Counted from the stretch's first letter, positions 25,738-34,873 are shown. The stretch is DNA of 64,000 nucleotides from JAHEGP01 sp963792875 (GCA_963792875.1 CAWBXV010000002.1:620001-684000); one strand, 5' to 3'. A program made the numbers and translations. The notes: generated from the letters alone by a model not told the origin.

Positions 25738-27426
25738 ATGACTTCAATCGGCGTTCTCATCCTTGGTGTCGTCGGCCTGTGTTTCGGCTGGTTTATCTAC
25801 TCGCGCTTCGTAGCCCGCCATATCTACAAGTTCGACCCCGATTTTGTCACCCCCGCACACGAACTCGAGGACGGCGTCGACTTCGTGCCCACTAACAAGT
25901 ACGTCCTCTGGGGCCATCACTTCACCTCAGTGGCGGGCGCCGCCCCCATCGTAGGTCCGGCAATCGCGGTCTACTGGGGCTGGGTGCCCGCCATTCTGTG
26001 GGTCATCCTGGGTTCGGTGTTTTTCGCCGGCGTCCATGACATGGGCGCGCTGTGGGCCAGCAGCCGCCACAAGGGCAAGTCGATCGGCGCACTGTCGGGT
26101 GACGTCATCGGACCGCGCACCCGCTCGCTGTACATGGTGGTGGTGTTCATGCTGCTGCTGATGGTGAATTCGGTGTTCGGCGTCATCATCGCCAACTCCT
26201 TCGTCGGCTCGCCGGGCTCGGTCATTCCGGCGTGGTCCGCCATCGCCGTCGCCCTGATCATCGGCCAGCTGCTGCACCGGAAGATTCTGCCGCTGGGCAT
26301 TCTGACCGCCATCGGCGTAGTGCTGCTGTACGCATCCATCGTCCTGGGCAGCCAGGTGCCGCTGACCCTGCCCGAGGGACTCGTGCCGGGGCTCGGCACA
26401 CCGGCCGTGTGGATCCTCATCCTGTTCGTGTACGCCTTCATCGCCTCCACGCTGCCGGTCTGGGCGCTGCTGCAGCCCCGTGACTTCATCAACGGCATGC
26501 AGCTGGCAGTGGGTCTGCTGCTGTTGTACGGCGCGGTGCTGATCGCCGGACCGGACATGACCGCGCCCGCGTTCAACACCGAGCTCGGCGAGAACCCGCC
26601 GTCCATCGTGCCGCTGCTGTTCGTCACCATCGCCTGCGGCGCGGTGTCGGGCTTTCACGGCATCGTCGCGTCGGGCACCAGTTCCAAGCAGCTCAACAAA
26701 GAGACCGACGCCCGCTTCGTGGGCTACCTCTCGGCGCTGGGCGAGGGGGCACTGGCGCTGATCACGCTGATCGCCGTCAGCGGTGTGGCCCTCGCGGCCA
26801 GCCCGGAGGCCTGGCACGAGCTGTATCATGGCTTCAACCAGCAGGGCGGAGCCAAGCCGTTCATCACGGGTGGCGCCGTGCTGCTCGAGAACGGCTGGGG
26901 TCTGCCGGTCAGCGTCTCCGAGACCATGCTGGCGACGATGGTCGTGCTGTTTGCGGGCACCACCATGGATTCCGGCGTGAGGTTGCAGCGCTACATCATC
27001 CAGGAGTGGGGCGATATCTATAACCTCCGCCTGCTCAAGAACGGCCTGCTGGCGACCATGATCGCGGTGGGTGCCTGCCTCGCGCTGTCGTTTGGCGCCG
27101 GCGGCAAGAGCGGTACCGGCGGCATGATCATCTGGCCGCTGTTCGGCACCACCAACCAGCTGCTGGCGGCCATGACGCTGCTGGTGCTGAGCGTGATGCT
27201 GATCAAGATGAAGCGCCCGCCCTGGGTAACGCTGGTGCCCATGGTCCTCGTGCTGCTGATGGCGTCCTGGGCCGCAGGCCTGCTGCTGCTGGATTTCTAC
27301 CGGCAGGGCAAGTGGTTGCTGCTGGGGCTGAACTTCATCGTGCTGGTGACCTCGTTGATGGTCATACTGGACGCCCTGGCCGTGATCCAGCAACAGCGCG
27401 CGGAGAAAAAAGCGGGCAGGAAATAG
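25738..27426 (+). CDS. cstA: CstA-family peptide/pyruvate transporter
   Basis: A 562-residue polytopic membrane protein of the carbon starvation A family: the N-terminus FGWFIYSRFVARHIYK, the signature TNKYVLWGHHFTSVAGAAPIVGP, and many transmembrane helices through the C-terminus. Family members import peptides or pyruvate by cation coupling. It is the shorter form lacking the C-terminal extension of E. coli CstA (about 700). A TATGAT -10-like element lies at 25678-25683 without a clear -35. A strong intrinsic terminator follows the stop. Confidence 0.9.
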   Translation: MTSIGVLILGVVGLCFGWFIYSRFVARHIYKFDPDFVTPAHELEDGVDFVPTNKYVLWGHHFTSVAGAAPIVGPAIAVYWGWVPAILWVILGSVFFAGVHDMGALWASSRHKGKSIGALSGDVIGPRTRSLYMVVVFMLLLMVNSVFGVIIANSFVGSPGSVIPAWSAIAVALIIGQLLHRKILPLGILTAIGVVLLYASIVLGSQVPLTLPEGLVPGLGTPAVWILILFVYAFIASTLPVWALLQPRDFINGMQLAVGLLLLYGAVLIAGPDMTAPAFNTELGENPPSIVPLLFVTIACGAVSGFHGIVASGTSSKQLNKETDARFVGYLSALGEGALALITLIAVSGVALAASPEAWHELYHGFNQQGGAKPFITGGAVLLENGWGLPVSVSETMLATMVVLFAGTTMDSGVRLQRYIIQEWGDIYNLRLLKNGLLATMIAVGACLALSFGAGGKSGTGGMIIWPLFGTTNQLLAAMTLLVLSVMLIKMKRPPWVTLVPMVLVLLMASWAAGLLLLDFYRQGKWLLLGLNFIVLVTSLMVILDALAVIQQQRAEKKAGRK

Positions 27427-27442
27427 CCCGCCGCCGCGCCCT

Positions 27443-27482
27443 GGGGGCGTCTGGCTGCGGCCGGCGCCCCCATCGCTTTTTT
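27443..27482 (+). terminator. Rho-independent terminator of cstA
   Basis: GGGGGCG at 27443-27449 pairs with CGCCCCC at 27465-27471 around a 15-base loop, followed within a few bases by six T residues at 27477-27482. It starts 16 bases after the cstA stop. Confidence 0.85.
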
Positions 27483-27529
27483 GACGGCAGCCACTGCCGA
27501 GGCGGACGTCGGCCACGATACAATGGCCG

Positions 27530-28738
27530 ATGCCCGACGCCACCCTCATTGCACCCCGCTTTCACGCGCTGGATCGCCTCCTGTGCCAGTTGCGCCCATA
27601 CTGGCAGTTCCAGCCCTTTCACTACCGCGTGCCACCCTGGTCCGGGCTGACGCCGGGGCTGTGGCAATCACTGACCGCGCTGTCCGAGGCCGAGTTCGGC
27701 ACGCTGCAGTACGACGGGCCGAGCCGCGATCGCTTTCTCACAGCGTGGCTGCCGGAGGTCGCAGAGCTGCAGCGTCTCCGTCAACTGCCCGCCATGCGGG
27801 GGACGCCGCTAGCACCGGCGCCCTGCCTGCACCACGCCGTCCCCGGCCGCAAATGGCAGCAGCTGACCGCATTCGCACCGCTCGTGCCCAGCGCCGGGCC
27901 GGTGCTGGAATGGTGCGCCGGCAAGGGTCACCTCGGCCGGCTGCTGGCGGGCAGCAGCGGCCGCACGGTGACCAGCCTGGAGCGCGATGCGACCCTGTGC
28001 CGCGAAGGCGCAGCGCTGGCGCGCCGGGCCGGGGTGGCGATGAACTTCGCCACGGTGGACGTGATGGAGCCCGCTGCCGCAGCCTACCTCGGGCCGGCGG
28101 TCCAGGCGGTTGCCCTGCACGCCTGCGGCGACCTGCACCGTCGGCTGCTGCGCCAGCTGACACTGCAGCGTGGCGCGGGCTTGACGCTGGCGCCGTGCTG
28201 CTACCATCTCACCCGTGAACTCCCCTGCCGTCCCCTGTCCGGGGAAGGCAGCGCCAGCAGGCTGCGGCTGGCCAAGGCGGACCTGCACATGGTGGTGCAG
28301 CAGACCGCGACCGCCCCCCACCGCATCGCGCAACAGGGCCGCCTGGAGGTCATCTGGCGCCTGGCCTTTGACGAGCTGCAGCGCGCCTGCCGCCGGTGCG
28401 ACGCCTATCTGCCCGTGCCGGCCATGCCGCGTCAGCTGCTGCGTGGCGACTTTGCCGCCTTCGCCCGCTGGGCGGCGGGCCGCAAGCAGCTGCAGCTGCC
28501 GCCGGACTGGCAGCCGGCGCACTACCTGCGCCTGGGCGAACAGCGCTATCGCGTGCTGCGGCGGGTGGAATGGGTGCAGCATGCCTTTCAGCGCCCACTG
28601 GAGGTCTGGCTGCTGCTCGACTACGCCCTGCTGCTGCAAGAGCATGGCTACCGCGTGGAGGTGGGAGAATTCTGTGACGCCCGGCTGACCCCGCGCAACC
28701 TGCTGCTGCGGGCTCTGGCGCCGGAGGCCGCGCTCTAG
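27530..28738 (+). CDS. SAM-dependent methyltransferase (Methyltransf_32-like)
   Basis: A 402-residue protein with a class I methyltransferase core: motif I is VLEWCAGKGHLGRLLA (about 125-140), an acidic SLERD at the end of strand 2, and LAPCCYHLT in the position of the catalytic motif IV. The P-C-C-Y motif recalls methyltransferases of the METTL25/RRNAD1-type group. The N-terminal 120 residues are family-specific and the C-terminal 150 may bind substrate. The substrate is not known. Its stop overlaps that of the convergent cbiX-like gene by four bases (CTAG). Confidence 0.78.
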   Translation: MPDATLIAPRFHALDRLLCQLRPYWQFQPFHYRVPPWSGLTPGLWQSLTALSEAEFGTLQYDGPSRDRFLTAWLPEVAELQRLRQLPAMRGTPLAPAPCLHHAVPGRKWQQLTAFAPLVPSAGPVLEWCAGKGHLGRLLAGSSGRTVTSLERDATLCREGAALARRAGVAMNFATVDVMEPAAAAYLGPAVQAVALHACGDLHRRLLRQLTLQRGAGLTLAPCCYHLTRELPCRPLSGEGSASRLRLAKADLHMVVQQTATAPHRIAQQGRLEVIWRLAFDELQRACRRCDAYLPVPAMPRQLLRGDFAAFARWAAGRKQLQLPPDWQPAHYLRLGEQRYRVLRRVEWVQHAFQRPLEVWLLLDYALLLQEHGYRVEVGEFCDARLTPRNLLLRALAPEAAL

Positions 28739-29106
28739 TCGCCGCCGGACTCGGCGATGTGCGCCGCCAGCGCCTGCGCCAGACCCGACCAGGCACCAAA
28801 ATGCGGCAACAGGCGCAGACGGCAGTCCCGGTGCGCGCTCCTGACCTCTTCGAGCAGGGCCGGCAGATCGCGGACGACGTGGCGGCCGCCGTTGAAGAAG
28901 AGCGGGTAGATATCCGCCTCGCGGCAGCCGTCGGCCACCAGCTGGGCCATCGCCGCGGGCAGCGAGGGTACCGCCGCTTCGAGGAAGGCGTGCGCGACCC
29001 TGGCGTAGCCCGGCGTGGCGGACGCCAGCGCCCCCACCAGGCGACAGAACTCCTCGTTGGCCGCCTCGCTGCGACTGCCGTGAGCGATGACCACCAGCGC
29101 CCTCAT
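28735..29106 (-). CDS. short CbiX/SirB-type sirohydrochlorin chelatase
   Basis: A 123-residue single-domain class II chelatase. Key motifs are VIAHGSR with H9, and FNGGRHVVRDLP with H76, the two metal-site histidines of CbiX-S. Relatives insert Co or Fe into sirohydrochlorin for cobalamin or siroheme; some unrelated short members have unknown roles. Its ATG overlaps the stop of the upstream SRPBCC-SDR gene (ATGA), so translation is coupled, yet no other tetrapyrrole gene is nearby. Confidence 0.85.
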   Translation of the reverse strand: MRALVVIAHGSRSEAANEEFCRLVGALASATPGYARVAHAFLEAAVPSLPAAMAQLVADGCREADIYPLFFNGGRHVVRDLPALLEEVRSAHRDCRLRLLPHFGAWSGLAQALAAHIAESGGD

Positions 29107-30527
29107 GTGCCAGCGTCCTGCGCCACGCTGAAGCGGTCCGCGCAGCTGCGCAGCATCTCCAGCAGTTTTACCCGCTCCCCGGCGCTCTCTCTGGTCTTCG
29201 CCAGCAGGTGGGTCGGGTGTGGCTCGCGGTCCAGAAAGAGCAGCCCGCTCACTTCGCCGGCCTCGCGGGCCGCTGCCAGCCACACCACCGTGTCGGCACC
29301 CTCCTCGGGCGTCCTGAGCACGCCGCGCATGATGCGGCGGAATGCCGGCAGCGCCTGCGCCACGCCGGGGGTGTCCGCCCAGCCGGGGTGCATGGCGTTG
29401 CACACGATACCGTCGGCCTGCCAGGCCTGCGCCCACTCCTCGGTCTGCACCATCAACGCCCGCTTGGCCCTCGCATAGGCCACGCTGCCCGAGTAACGGC
29501 CGCGATCGCTCTGCAGATCCCTCACCACGAGCTGCTGCGTGTACATGCCGCCGGAGACGACATTGACCACCCTCGGCGCGGTGCCGCGCCGAAGCAGCGG
29601 CAGCAGCCCTTCCGTGAGCAGGTAGGGGGCGAGCAACAGCAGCGCGAAGCTCTGCTCCAGACCCTCCGCCGTCACCTGGCGTGGATTGAACAGCGCGCCG
29701 GCGTTGTTGATCAGCACATCGATGGGACGCCCCTGCGCGAGCAGGCGCTGCACCAGGCGCTGCACGTCCGCCATCAGACTCAGATCGGCCAGCTCGATGG
29801 TGACCTGCTCGTTGCCCGTGTCCTTCCGCAGCTGTTCCACCACGGCGCGCCCACGCGCCTCATCCCGCACCACCAGCGTCAGCGAGGCGCCCATCGCCGC
29901 AAGCTGGCGGGCCGCCGCCAGGCCGATGCCCGAGCTGGCGCCCGTCAGCACGATATGGCGCCCGCCCAGGTAGCTCGACACCGGCCGCCAATGCCTGCGG
30001 CTGCGCGAGATCCCCAGCTTGCTGAACCTCGCCACCCCCGGCAGGATGCAGCGGTCAGCCCAGCGGGTCGCAGCGCTGGGCCGGGGCGGCGCCAGTCGAT
30101 CCTCCAGCGCTTCCTGCAGGCCGGCGATGGAGGCCTTGCCCATGCGCCTCAATCCCGCCTCCATGGCCGGCTCCAGCGGCCGCAGGGCTGCGCCGAAGCG
30201 GAACTCCGCCCGATAATCGAGTCGCGTCCCGGCGCCGTCCGGTCGCACCGTGATGGTGTCGGTGACCTTGAACGCGGCACAGCTGCCCTCCAGCACCACC
30301 TGCTCGTCGGGCTGCCACTTGAGCACGCGGTAGTGCAGCGTCAGCCGCCCGACCGGCAGCCGGCACACTACGCGGTAGCGGCTGCCGACGCGGGTGGGAC
30401 CGGCGTCGACCCTGCGGGAACTGACCGCGGTGGCGTCCCACTGCTCGCAATGGGCGAACTCGCAGGCGTAGGCAAACACCTCCCGCGCGGGGCGTGACGT
30501 TGTGAACTGTTCGTGTAGTACGATCAT
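29103..30527 (-). CDS. SRPBCC domain fused to short-chain dehydrogenase/reductase
   Basis: A 474-residue two-domain protein. Residues 1-150 look like an SRPBCC/START-type lipid-binding domain (SRPAREVFAYACEFAHCEQWD at the start, then alternating beta strands). From about residue 185 comes an SDR domain with TGASSGIG, the NNAG motif, the catalytic Ser in NVVSGG and YARAK (Tyr and Lys). The fusion suggests a reductase acting on a hydrophobic ligand held by the first domain; the C-terminal part recalls DHRS12-type SDRs. I start at the ATG 30527; the 51 upstream residues look non-coding. It is coupled to the chelatase gene downstream. Confidence 0.85.
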   Translation of the reverse strand: MIVLHEQFTTSRPAREVFAYACEFAHCEQWDATAVSSRRVDAGPTRVGSRYRVVCRLPVGRLTLHYRVLKWQPDEQVVLEGSCAAFKVTDTITVRPDGAGTRLDYRAEFRFGAALRPLEPAMEAGLRRMGKASIAGLQEALEDRLAPPRPSAATRWADRCILPGVARFSKLGISRSRRHWRPVSSYLGGRHIVLTGASSGIGLAAARQLAAMGASLTLVVRDEARGRAVVEQLRKDTGNEQVTIELADLSLMADVQRLVQRLLAQGRPIDVLINNAGALFNPRQVTAEGLEQSFALLLLAPYLLTEGLLPLLRRGTAPRVVNVVSGGMYTQQLVVRDLQSDRGRYSGSVAYARAKRALMVQTEEWAQAWQADGIVCNAMHPGWADTPGVAQALPAFRRIMRGVLRTPEEGADTVVWLAAAREAGEVSGLLFLDREPHPTHLLAKTRESAGERVKLLEMLRSCADRFSVAQDAGT

Positions 30528-30592
30528 GGCTCTCGTTTGGCACCTCGAAGCGCTCTTGCCCCGCCGGCCTGACAGGGACCTCTCGTGGTCAT

Positions 30593-30625
30593 GGGCGGCG
30601 CGGTCGACGCTGATCAGCGCCGCCC
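30593..30625. repeat. 9-base inverted repeat downstream of the amidotransferase gene
   Basis: GGGCGGCGC (30593-30601) and GCGCCGCCC (30617-30625) are perfectly complementary across 15 bases. It lies between the amidotransferase stop and the SDR start on the minus strand. A strong hairpin is possible but no T tract follows; it may be a Rho-assisted end or part of the SDR leader. Confidence 0.45.
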
Positions 30626-30695
30626 GCCTATGCTCCATTGCACTGGGGTCTAATACAGGGCGATGGGGAATTTGGACCACGCCGGAGGGCAGGCG

Positions 30696-31385
30696 TCAGA
30701 ACAAACGCTCCTGCTGATGACCGCGCGCATCGCTGACGATGCGTTTGAACAGGCGCACCTGGTAGGGTAGGTAGGGCAGGTATTCCGGATGCCACTGCAC
30801 GCCCAGCAGCAGGCGCCGGCCCCGGCTCTCGACCGACTGGACGATGCCGTCATCGTCGCGTGCGACGACGTCAAGGCCATCGCCCACGCGGTCGATGGCC
30901 TGGTGGTGCAGGCTGTTGATCCAGACCCGGTTGAGGCCCATGGTGAAACCGAGCTCGCTGCCGCGCTCGATGATGGCGCGCTTGCTCGGCAGCGGGCTGC
31001 GCCGGTTGGACGTACGCACGCGCATGCCTCGGATGTCGCCGTACAGGTTGCCGCCGAGCACGACATTGAGCAGCTGCATGCCCCGGCAGATGCCGAAGAT
31101 GGGCAGCTCCGTCTTGAGGGCGTGTTCGATCATGGAGACCTCGAAGGCATCCCGATCCCGGTCGATGCGCGCCAGACCCGGATCGTCGTGCCCGTACAGT
31201 CCCGGATCGATATCGTCGCCGCCACCGATGATGACGGCGTTCAGCAGCTGCTGATAATTGTCGCTGGCGGGCGTCAGATACACGGCGTGACCGCCGCACA
31301 GGTGAATCGCCAGGCGCGTCATCCACCACGCCTGCGGAAAGCGCTCCGCGGGCCCGGTGACGCCTACGACAGGTCTAACAGACAC
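30696..31385 (-). CDS. class I glutamine amidotransferase-like gamma-glutamyl hydrolase (PuuD-like)
   Basis: A 229-residue protein with the class I amidotransferase triad: C100 in FGICRGMQLLN and His/Glu in GVQWHPEYLPY. An IIGGGDDIDPGLYG block is typical of gamma-glutamyl-GABA hydrolases (peptidase C26). The GTG at 31385 gives the normal N-terminus SVRPVVGVTGP and overlaps the end of the upstream amidoligase gene by 22 bases; upstream residues in frame are shadow. The arrangement suggests that the two enzymes make and cleave the same gamma-glutamyl or other amide bond, or that this one supplies ammonia. Confidence 0.88.
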   Translation of the reverse strand: MSVRPVVGVTGPAERFPQAWWMTRLAIHLCGGHAVYLTPASDNYQQLLNAVIIGGGDDIDPGLYGHDDPGLARIDRDRDAFEVSMIEHALKTELPIFGICRGMQLLNVVLGGNLYGDIRGMRVRTSNRRSPLPSKRAIIERGSELGFTMGLNRVWINSLHHQAIDRVGDGLDVVARDDDGIVQSVESRGRRLLLGVQWHPEYLPYLPYQVRLFKRIVSDARGHQQERLF

Positions 31386-32362
31386 GCCGTTACCTGCTGC
31401 TGCCAGGGCTCGATAAAGGGCCATTTCAGGGGCTGCTGCAGATAGAGCCAGTAGCGGTAACACCAGCGGTCGAGCCGCCCGGGGTCATTGGCCAGGGCCT
31501 CGACCTGAGCCCAGTCGTTCCACGCCATGGACAGGCCCCAGGCGGGGTCGTCGATTTCGGAGTTGGGCAGGCGGTAGTGCAGCGCGGGGCGCGCCGTGAC
31601 CAGCGGGTCGTCAACCACCGCGTTGACCCGCTCGGCGTCGAGCAGTTGAAACAGGGGCAGCATGTCGAGCGCCCGGTTGCGCGTGGGGTTGTCCTCGAGA
31701 AAGTCATCGATCAGCGTCGGCAGCTCCGGCCAGTATTCGGGGTTGACGAGCTTCTGGACATAGCCGGCCGGGAAGGGCTTGATGTACGGCGGAATGCGGC
31801 GGGTGATATCGACCTCCTCATGGAAGATCAACCAGTCGTACAGCAGCGCGAACGCCTTCATGTAGGCGGCGATGGTCGGCGCGTCCATGCGGGGCAGTTC
31901 CACGTTGTAATGCACGCCGAACGCATACCAGGGCGATTGGTGGGTACCCTTCGCGCCCGCCTTTCTCAGCACCCTGACCACCTGATCGAGCTCGGCGAGC
32001 CGGCTGAGGGGAATCGGTGGCGCCACCAGCTCCCCCGGCACCAGATTCATGGCGAGCAGGGCCACGGTATCGGTAGCCCACTGCTTCCACTCGAACAGGG
32101 GGTGATCGAGCTTGGTCATCTCGCGGCCGATGCGCTTGATCATCTGGCTGTCGATTTCGACTTTGAACGTGCCCAGCGAGGTATCGACGACCTTGAGTTC
32201 GTAGGCCGAGGTCTCCTCGATGTGCCCGCCCAGCTTGCCCATGATGGCGTGCGTGATGGTCTTCAATTCGAGCCCGGACAGCTCGATTTCAACGCCGACC
32301 CGACGCTCGGCGCCACTGTCGGTGACGCGCACTTTAGGTAGAAAATACCTGCTCTCTGACAT
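31364..32362 (-). CDS. amidoligase family protein (ATP-grasp-like COOH-NH2 ligase)
   Basis: A 332-residue protein matching the putative amidoligase family of the glutamine synthetase/GCS fold. The signature is RRVGVEIELSGL near residue 22, with further conserved stretches ELKVVDTSLGTFKVEID, SPWYAFGVHYNVELP (a catalytic-site-like His and Glu) and ITRRIPPYIKPF. Family members are predicted to join an amine to a glutamate or peptide carboxylate and often pair with class I amidotransferases, as here by overlap. The ATG at 32362 fits homology. The real substrate is unknown. Confidence 0.85.
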   Translation of the reverse strand: MSESRYFLPKVRVTDSGAERRVGVEIELSGLELKTITHAIMGKLGGHIEETSAYELKVVDTSLGTFKVEIDSQMIKRIGREMTKLDHPLFEWKQWATDTVALLAMNLVPGELVAPPIPLSRLAELDQVVRVLRKAGAKGTHQSPWYAFGVHYNVELPRMDAPTIAAYMKAFALLYDWLIFHEEVDITRRIPPYIKPFPAGYVQKLVNPEYWPELPTLIDDFLEDNPTRNRALDMLPLFQLLDAERVNAVVDDPLVTARPALHYRLPNSEIDDPAWGLSMAWNDWAQVEALANDPGRLDRWCYRYWLYLQQPLKWPFIEPWQQQVTACLLDLS

Positions 32363-32691
32363 AGCTGCCCGCTCGAACACTGGATAGTCGCATGCGCCAC
32401 CCGGCGCCCCGACGACAGCCGGACCGGCCCATCGCCACAGCCCATGAGCCATGCATATGCCCCCTGATAATAACAGGTCCTCAGCGCATTCTCAGCCGCG
32501 AGTGCGCACGCCGCCAGCCGCTCGCCGGCAATCTGCGGCGCCCGGCGAGCCGGCCGCAAGGTCGCAGAATTACCTGAATGGGCATGGGCCGCACCGTGGC
32601 AATGCAGCGGGAAAATGCTACTATTCGCCGCAGTATAGCGGCCGCTTTAACTACTATTACAATGAAAACCCCGCAGCGAGGGCCGAGCAAC
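32363..32691. other. divergent intergenic region, 329 bases
   Basis: This holds the promoters for the amidoligase (minus) and lipoprotein (plus) genes. A TATTAT lies on the minus strand at 32467-32472 without a good -35. An A/T-rich cluster with TATAGC and TACTAT lies at about 32625-32662 for the plus gene. A 9-base inverted repeat is listed separately. No ORF is convincing. Confidence 0.45.
32520..32550. repeat. 9-base inverted repeat in the divergent promoter region
   Basis: GCTCGCCGG (32520-32528) and CCGGCGAGC (32542-32550) are perfectly complementary across 13 bases, between the two divergent genes. It might be a regulator site or a leader hairpin. Confidence 0.4.
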
Positions 32692-33231
32692 ATGATTGCG
32701 CCAGCAAGTGACCGCCTCCGCGCCCCACTCGGTCGGGCTGGTACCGCAGCGACTATTATCGCGCTCGCCAACCTGCTGCTGAGCGGTTGCGCCTCTCCTC
32801 GGAAAGTCGATCGCGTTCACTCCAGCCTGTACTACCAGCAGGCCTCTATCCAGCAGTTGCAGCACGACATCGAGGCCATCGAGCAGCAGCGCCAGGAGGT
32901 GCTCTCGCGCCTCGACCAGCTGCAGCGCAAGAGCGCGGACCACGCGGGGCTGATTGAACGCAACCAGCGCCAGCTGCAGCAGCTGGGGGGGGCTCAGCAG
33001 CAGCTGACGCGCACCGTCGGCACCATGCGCAGCGCCGTCGCAGCCAACCGCGGCGCCATCACCTCCATGGCGACCGCCGAACAGCAGCGGCAGGCGATCA
33101 TCAAGGCGCAGCGGGCGAGATGGCTTGAAATTACCGAACAGACGGACAGAAAGCTGGCGGACCTCGATCAGCCTCAGATGGATGCCAATCCGGGATCAAC
33201 GGAGAACGCTATTGATAATGGAACACCGTAG
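32692..33231 (+). CDS. coiled-coil lipoprotein, function unknown
   Basis: A 179-residue predicted lipoprotein with a good lipobox, L-L-S-G before C33, followed by Ala-Ser, which favours the outer membrane. The rest is almost wholly helical and rich in Gln/Leu/Arg heptads (about residues 50-165), a long coiled coil. I start at the ATG 32692, preceded by CGAGGG; ATGs 10 and 38 codons earlier would bury the signal peptide. It overlaps the start of the next gene by 14 bases, so the two are probably co-translated. Confidence 0.72.
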   Translation: MIAPASDRLRAPLGRAGTAATIIALANLLLSGCASPRKVDRVHSSLYYQQASIQQLQHDIEAIEQQRQEVLSRLDQLQRKSADHAGLIERNQRQLQQLGGAQQQLTRTVGTMRSAVAANRGAITSMATAEQQRQAIIKAQRARWLEITEQTDRKLADLDQPQMDANPGSTENAIDNGTP

Positions 33232-33532
33232 CCGCAGCAATTTCGTCCTCACCGCCATCAGCGGCTTGCTCGGCTTGTATTCACTGTTTCTCACCATCGG
33301 CCTGTGGCAGGTCAAGCAGAAAGCCGAGCAGCTGGCCAGCCGCCAGAGCGCCGAGCTGGCGGCGGCCCAACACAAGGTCGAACAGGTATTGCGCTACGTC
33401 GAGACCTTCCACGGCGACGACGACACCCAGCGCAAGGATCTGGCGCGCATCAAGATTGTCATGGCAGAACACGAGCAGAAACTGTTTCTGCTGCAGGACA
33501 CCATCGACAAGCTCTACTCGCTGGACGACTGA
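33218..33532 (+). CDS. membrane-anchored coiled-coil protein, function unknown
   Basis: A 104-residue protein with one N-terminal transmembrane helix (about residues 9-30, FVLTAISGLLGLYSLFLTIG) and a helical, heptad-like remainder rich in Gln, Lys and Glu. Anchor-first topology with a coiled-coil body matches its lipoprotein neighbour, and the two could form a complex. The ATG at 33218 is 12 bases from GGAGA; a TTG at 33212 in frame is better spaced and may be the true start. I do not recognise a family. Confidence 0.65.
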   Translation: MEHRSRSNFVLTAISGLLGLYSLFLTIGLWQVKQKAEQLASRQSAELAAAQHKVEQVLRYVETFHGDDDTQRKDLARIKIVMAEHEQKLFLLQDTIDKLYSLDD

Positions 33533-33583
33533 GCGCGCCGCGCTGATCAGGCGCGGGCGGCGGCTCAGCGGCCGCGCGCCGGA

Positions 33584-34873
33584 TCAGAAGATGTCGTTGA
33601 GCACGATGGTTTCATTGCGATCGGGCCCGGTCGAAATGATCTCGATGGGGGCTTCCACCAACGACTCGATGCGCTCGATATAGGCCCTGGCATTGGCCGG
33701 CAGCTCGCCGAGCGAGCGCGCGCCCAGGGTCGACTCCGTCCAGCCCGGCAGGTCCTCGTAGATCGGCGTCATCGTGCTGAAATCCTCGGCCAGGCGCGGG
33801 ATCGCCCCCTCGTTGCCAGCGGCATCGCGATAGGCAACGCAGACGCGCACGGACGATAGCCCGTCGAGTACGTCCAGCTTGGTCAGGCACAGCCCGCTGA
33901 GCGAATTGAGGCGCACGGACTGGCGCAGGGACACGGCATCAAACCAGCCGGTGCGGCGGGCGCGCCCCGTGGTGGCGCCAAACTCGTGCCCCTTTTCTGC
34001 CAGGTGGCGGCCGGCGGCGTCGAACAGCTCGGTGGGAAAGGGACCACTGCCGACGCGGGTGGTATAGGCCTTGGTAATGCCCAGTACGTAATCGAGGTAG
34101 AGCGGGCCGAAGCCACAGCCCGACGCGGCACTGCCCGCCGTGGTATTGGACGAGGTGACAAAGGGATAGGTGCCGTGATCGATGTCCAGCAGCGCGCCCT
34201 GAGCACCCTCGAACAAGATGTTGTCACCGCGCATGCGGTAATCGTGCAGCAGCGCGCCGACATCCGCCACCATGGGGCGCAGCTCGTCCGCCATGCGCAG
34301 GCAGGCGTCGAGCGAAGCCGCGAAATCCACCTGTGGCGCCCGGTAGTAGTTGGCCAGGACAAAGTTGTGGTAGTCCATTACTGCCGCCAGATGCTCCGCG
34401 AAGCGGCCGGGCGCCATCATATCCTCCAGGCGGACTCCCCGGCGCGACACCTTGTCCTCATAGGCCGGGCCTATGCCCCGGCCGGTGGTGCCGATCTTGC
34501 CGCTGCCCCTGGCCGCTTCGCGCGCCTGGTCGAGCGCGACGTGAATGGGCAGAATCAGGGGACAGGCCGGGCTGATGCGCAGGCGCTCACGCACCGGCAC
34601 GCCGTTGGCCTCGAGTTCGCTCATCTCCTTCAACAGCGCGTCCGGCGACAGTACCACACCGTTGCCGATCAGGCAGATCACGCCGTCGCGGAGGACGCCT
34701 GAGGGGATCAAGTGCAGCACGGTCTTCCTGCCGTCGATCACCAGGGTATGGCCGGCGTTGTGGCCGCCCTGAAAGCGCACCACCGCCGCCACGCGGTCGG
34801 TCAACAGATCGACGATCTTACCCTTGCCCTCATCGCCCCACTGGGTACCCAAAACTACGACATTTTTACCCAT
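33584..34873 (-). CDS. purA: adenylosuccinate synthetase
   Basis: A 429-residue enzyme that joins IMP and aspartate with GTP in AMP synthesis. The N-terminal GTQWGDEGKGK loop, the NAGHTLV motif and FEGAQGALLDIDHGTYPFVTSSN-type residues identify it. I start at the ATG 34873, preceded by AGTAGGATTC. It follows hisZ on the same strand, the usual gammaproteobacterial order hflC-DUF2065-hisZ-purA. Confidence 0.97.
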   Translation of the reverse strand: MGKNVVVLGTQWGDEGKGKIVDLLTDRVAAVVRFQGGHNAGHTLVIDGRKTVLHLIPSGVLRDGVICLIGNGVVLSPDALLKEMSELEANGVPVRERLRISPACPLILPIHVALDQAREAARGSGKIGTTGRGIGPAYEDKVSRRGVRLEDMMAPGRFAEHLAAVMDYHNFVLANYYRAPQVDFAASLDACLRMADELRPMVADVGALLHDYRMRGDNILFEGAQGALLDIDHGTYPFVTSSNTTAGSAASGCGFGPLYLDYVLGITKAYTTRVGSGPFPTELFDAAGRHLAEKGHEFGATTGRARRTGWFDAVSLRQSVRLNSLSGLCLTKLDVLDGLSSVRVCVAYRDAAGNEGAIPRLAEDFSTMTPIYEDLPGWTESTLGARSLGELPANARAYIERIESLVEAPIEIISTGPDRNETIVLNDIF

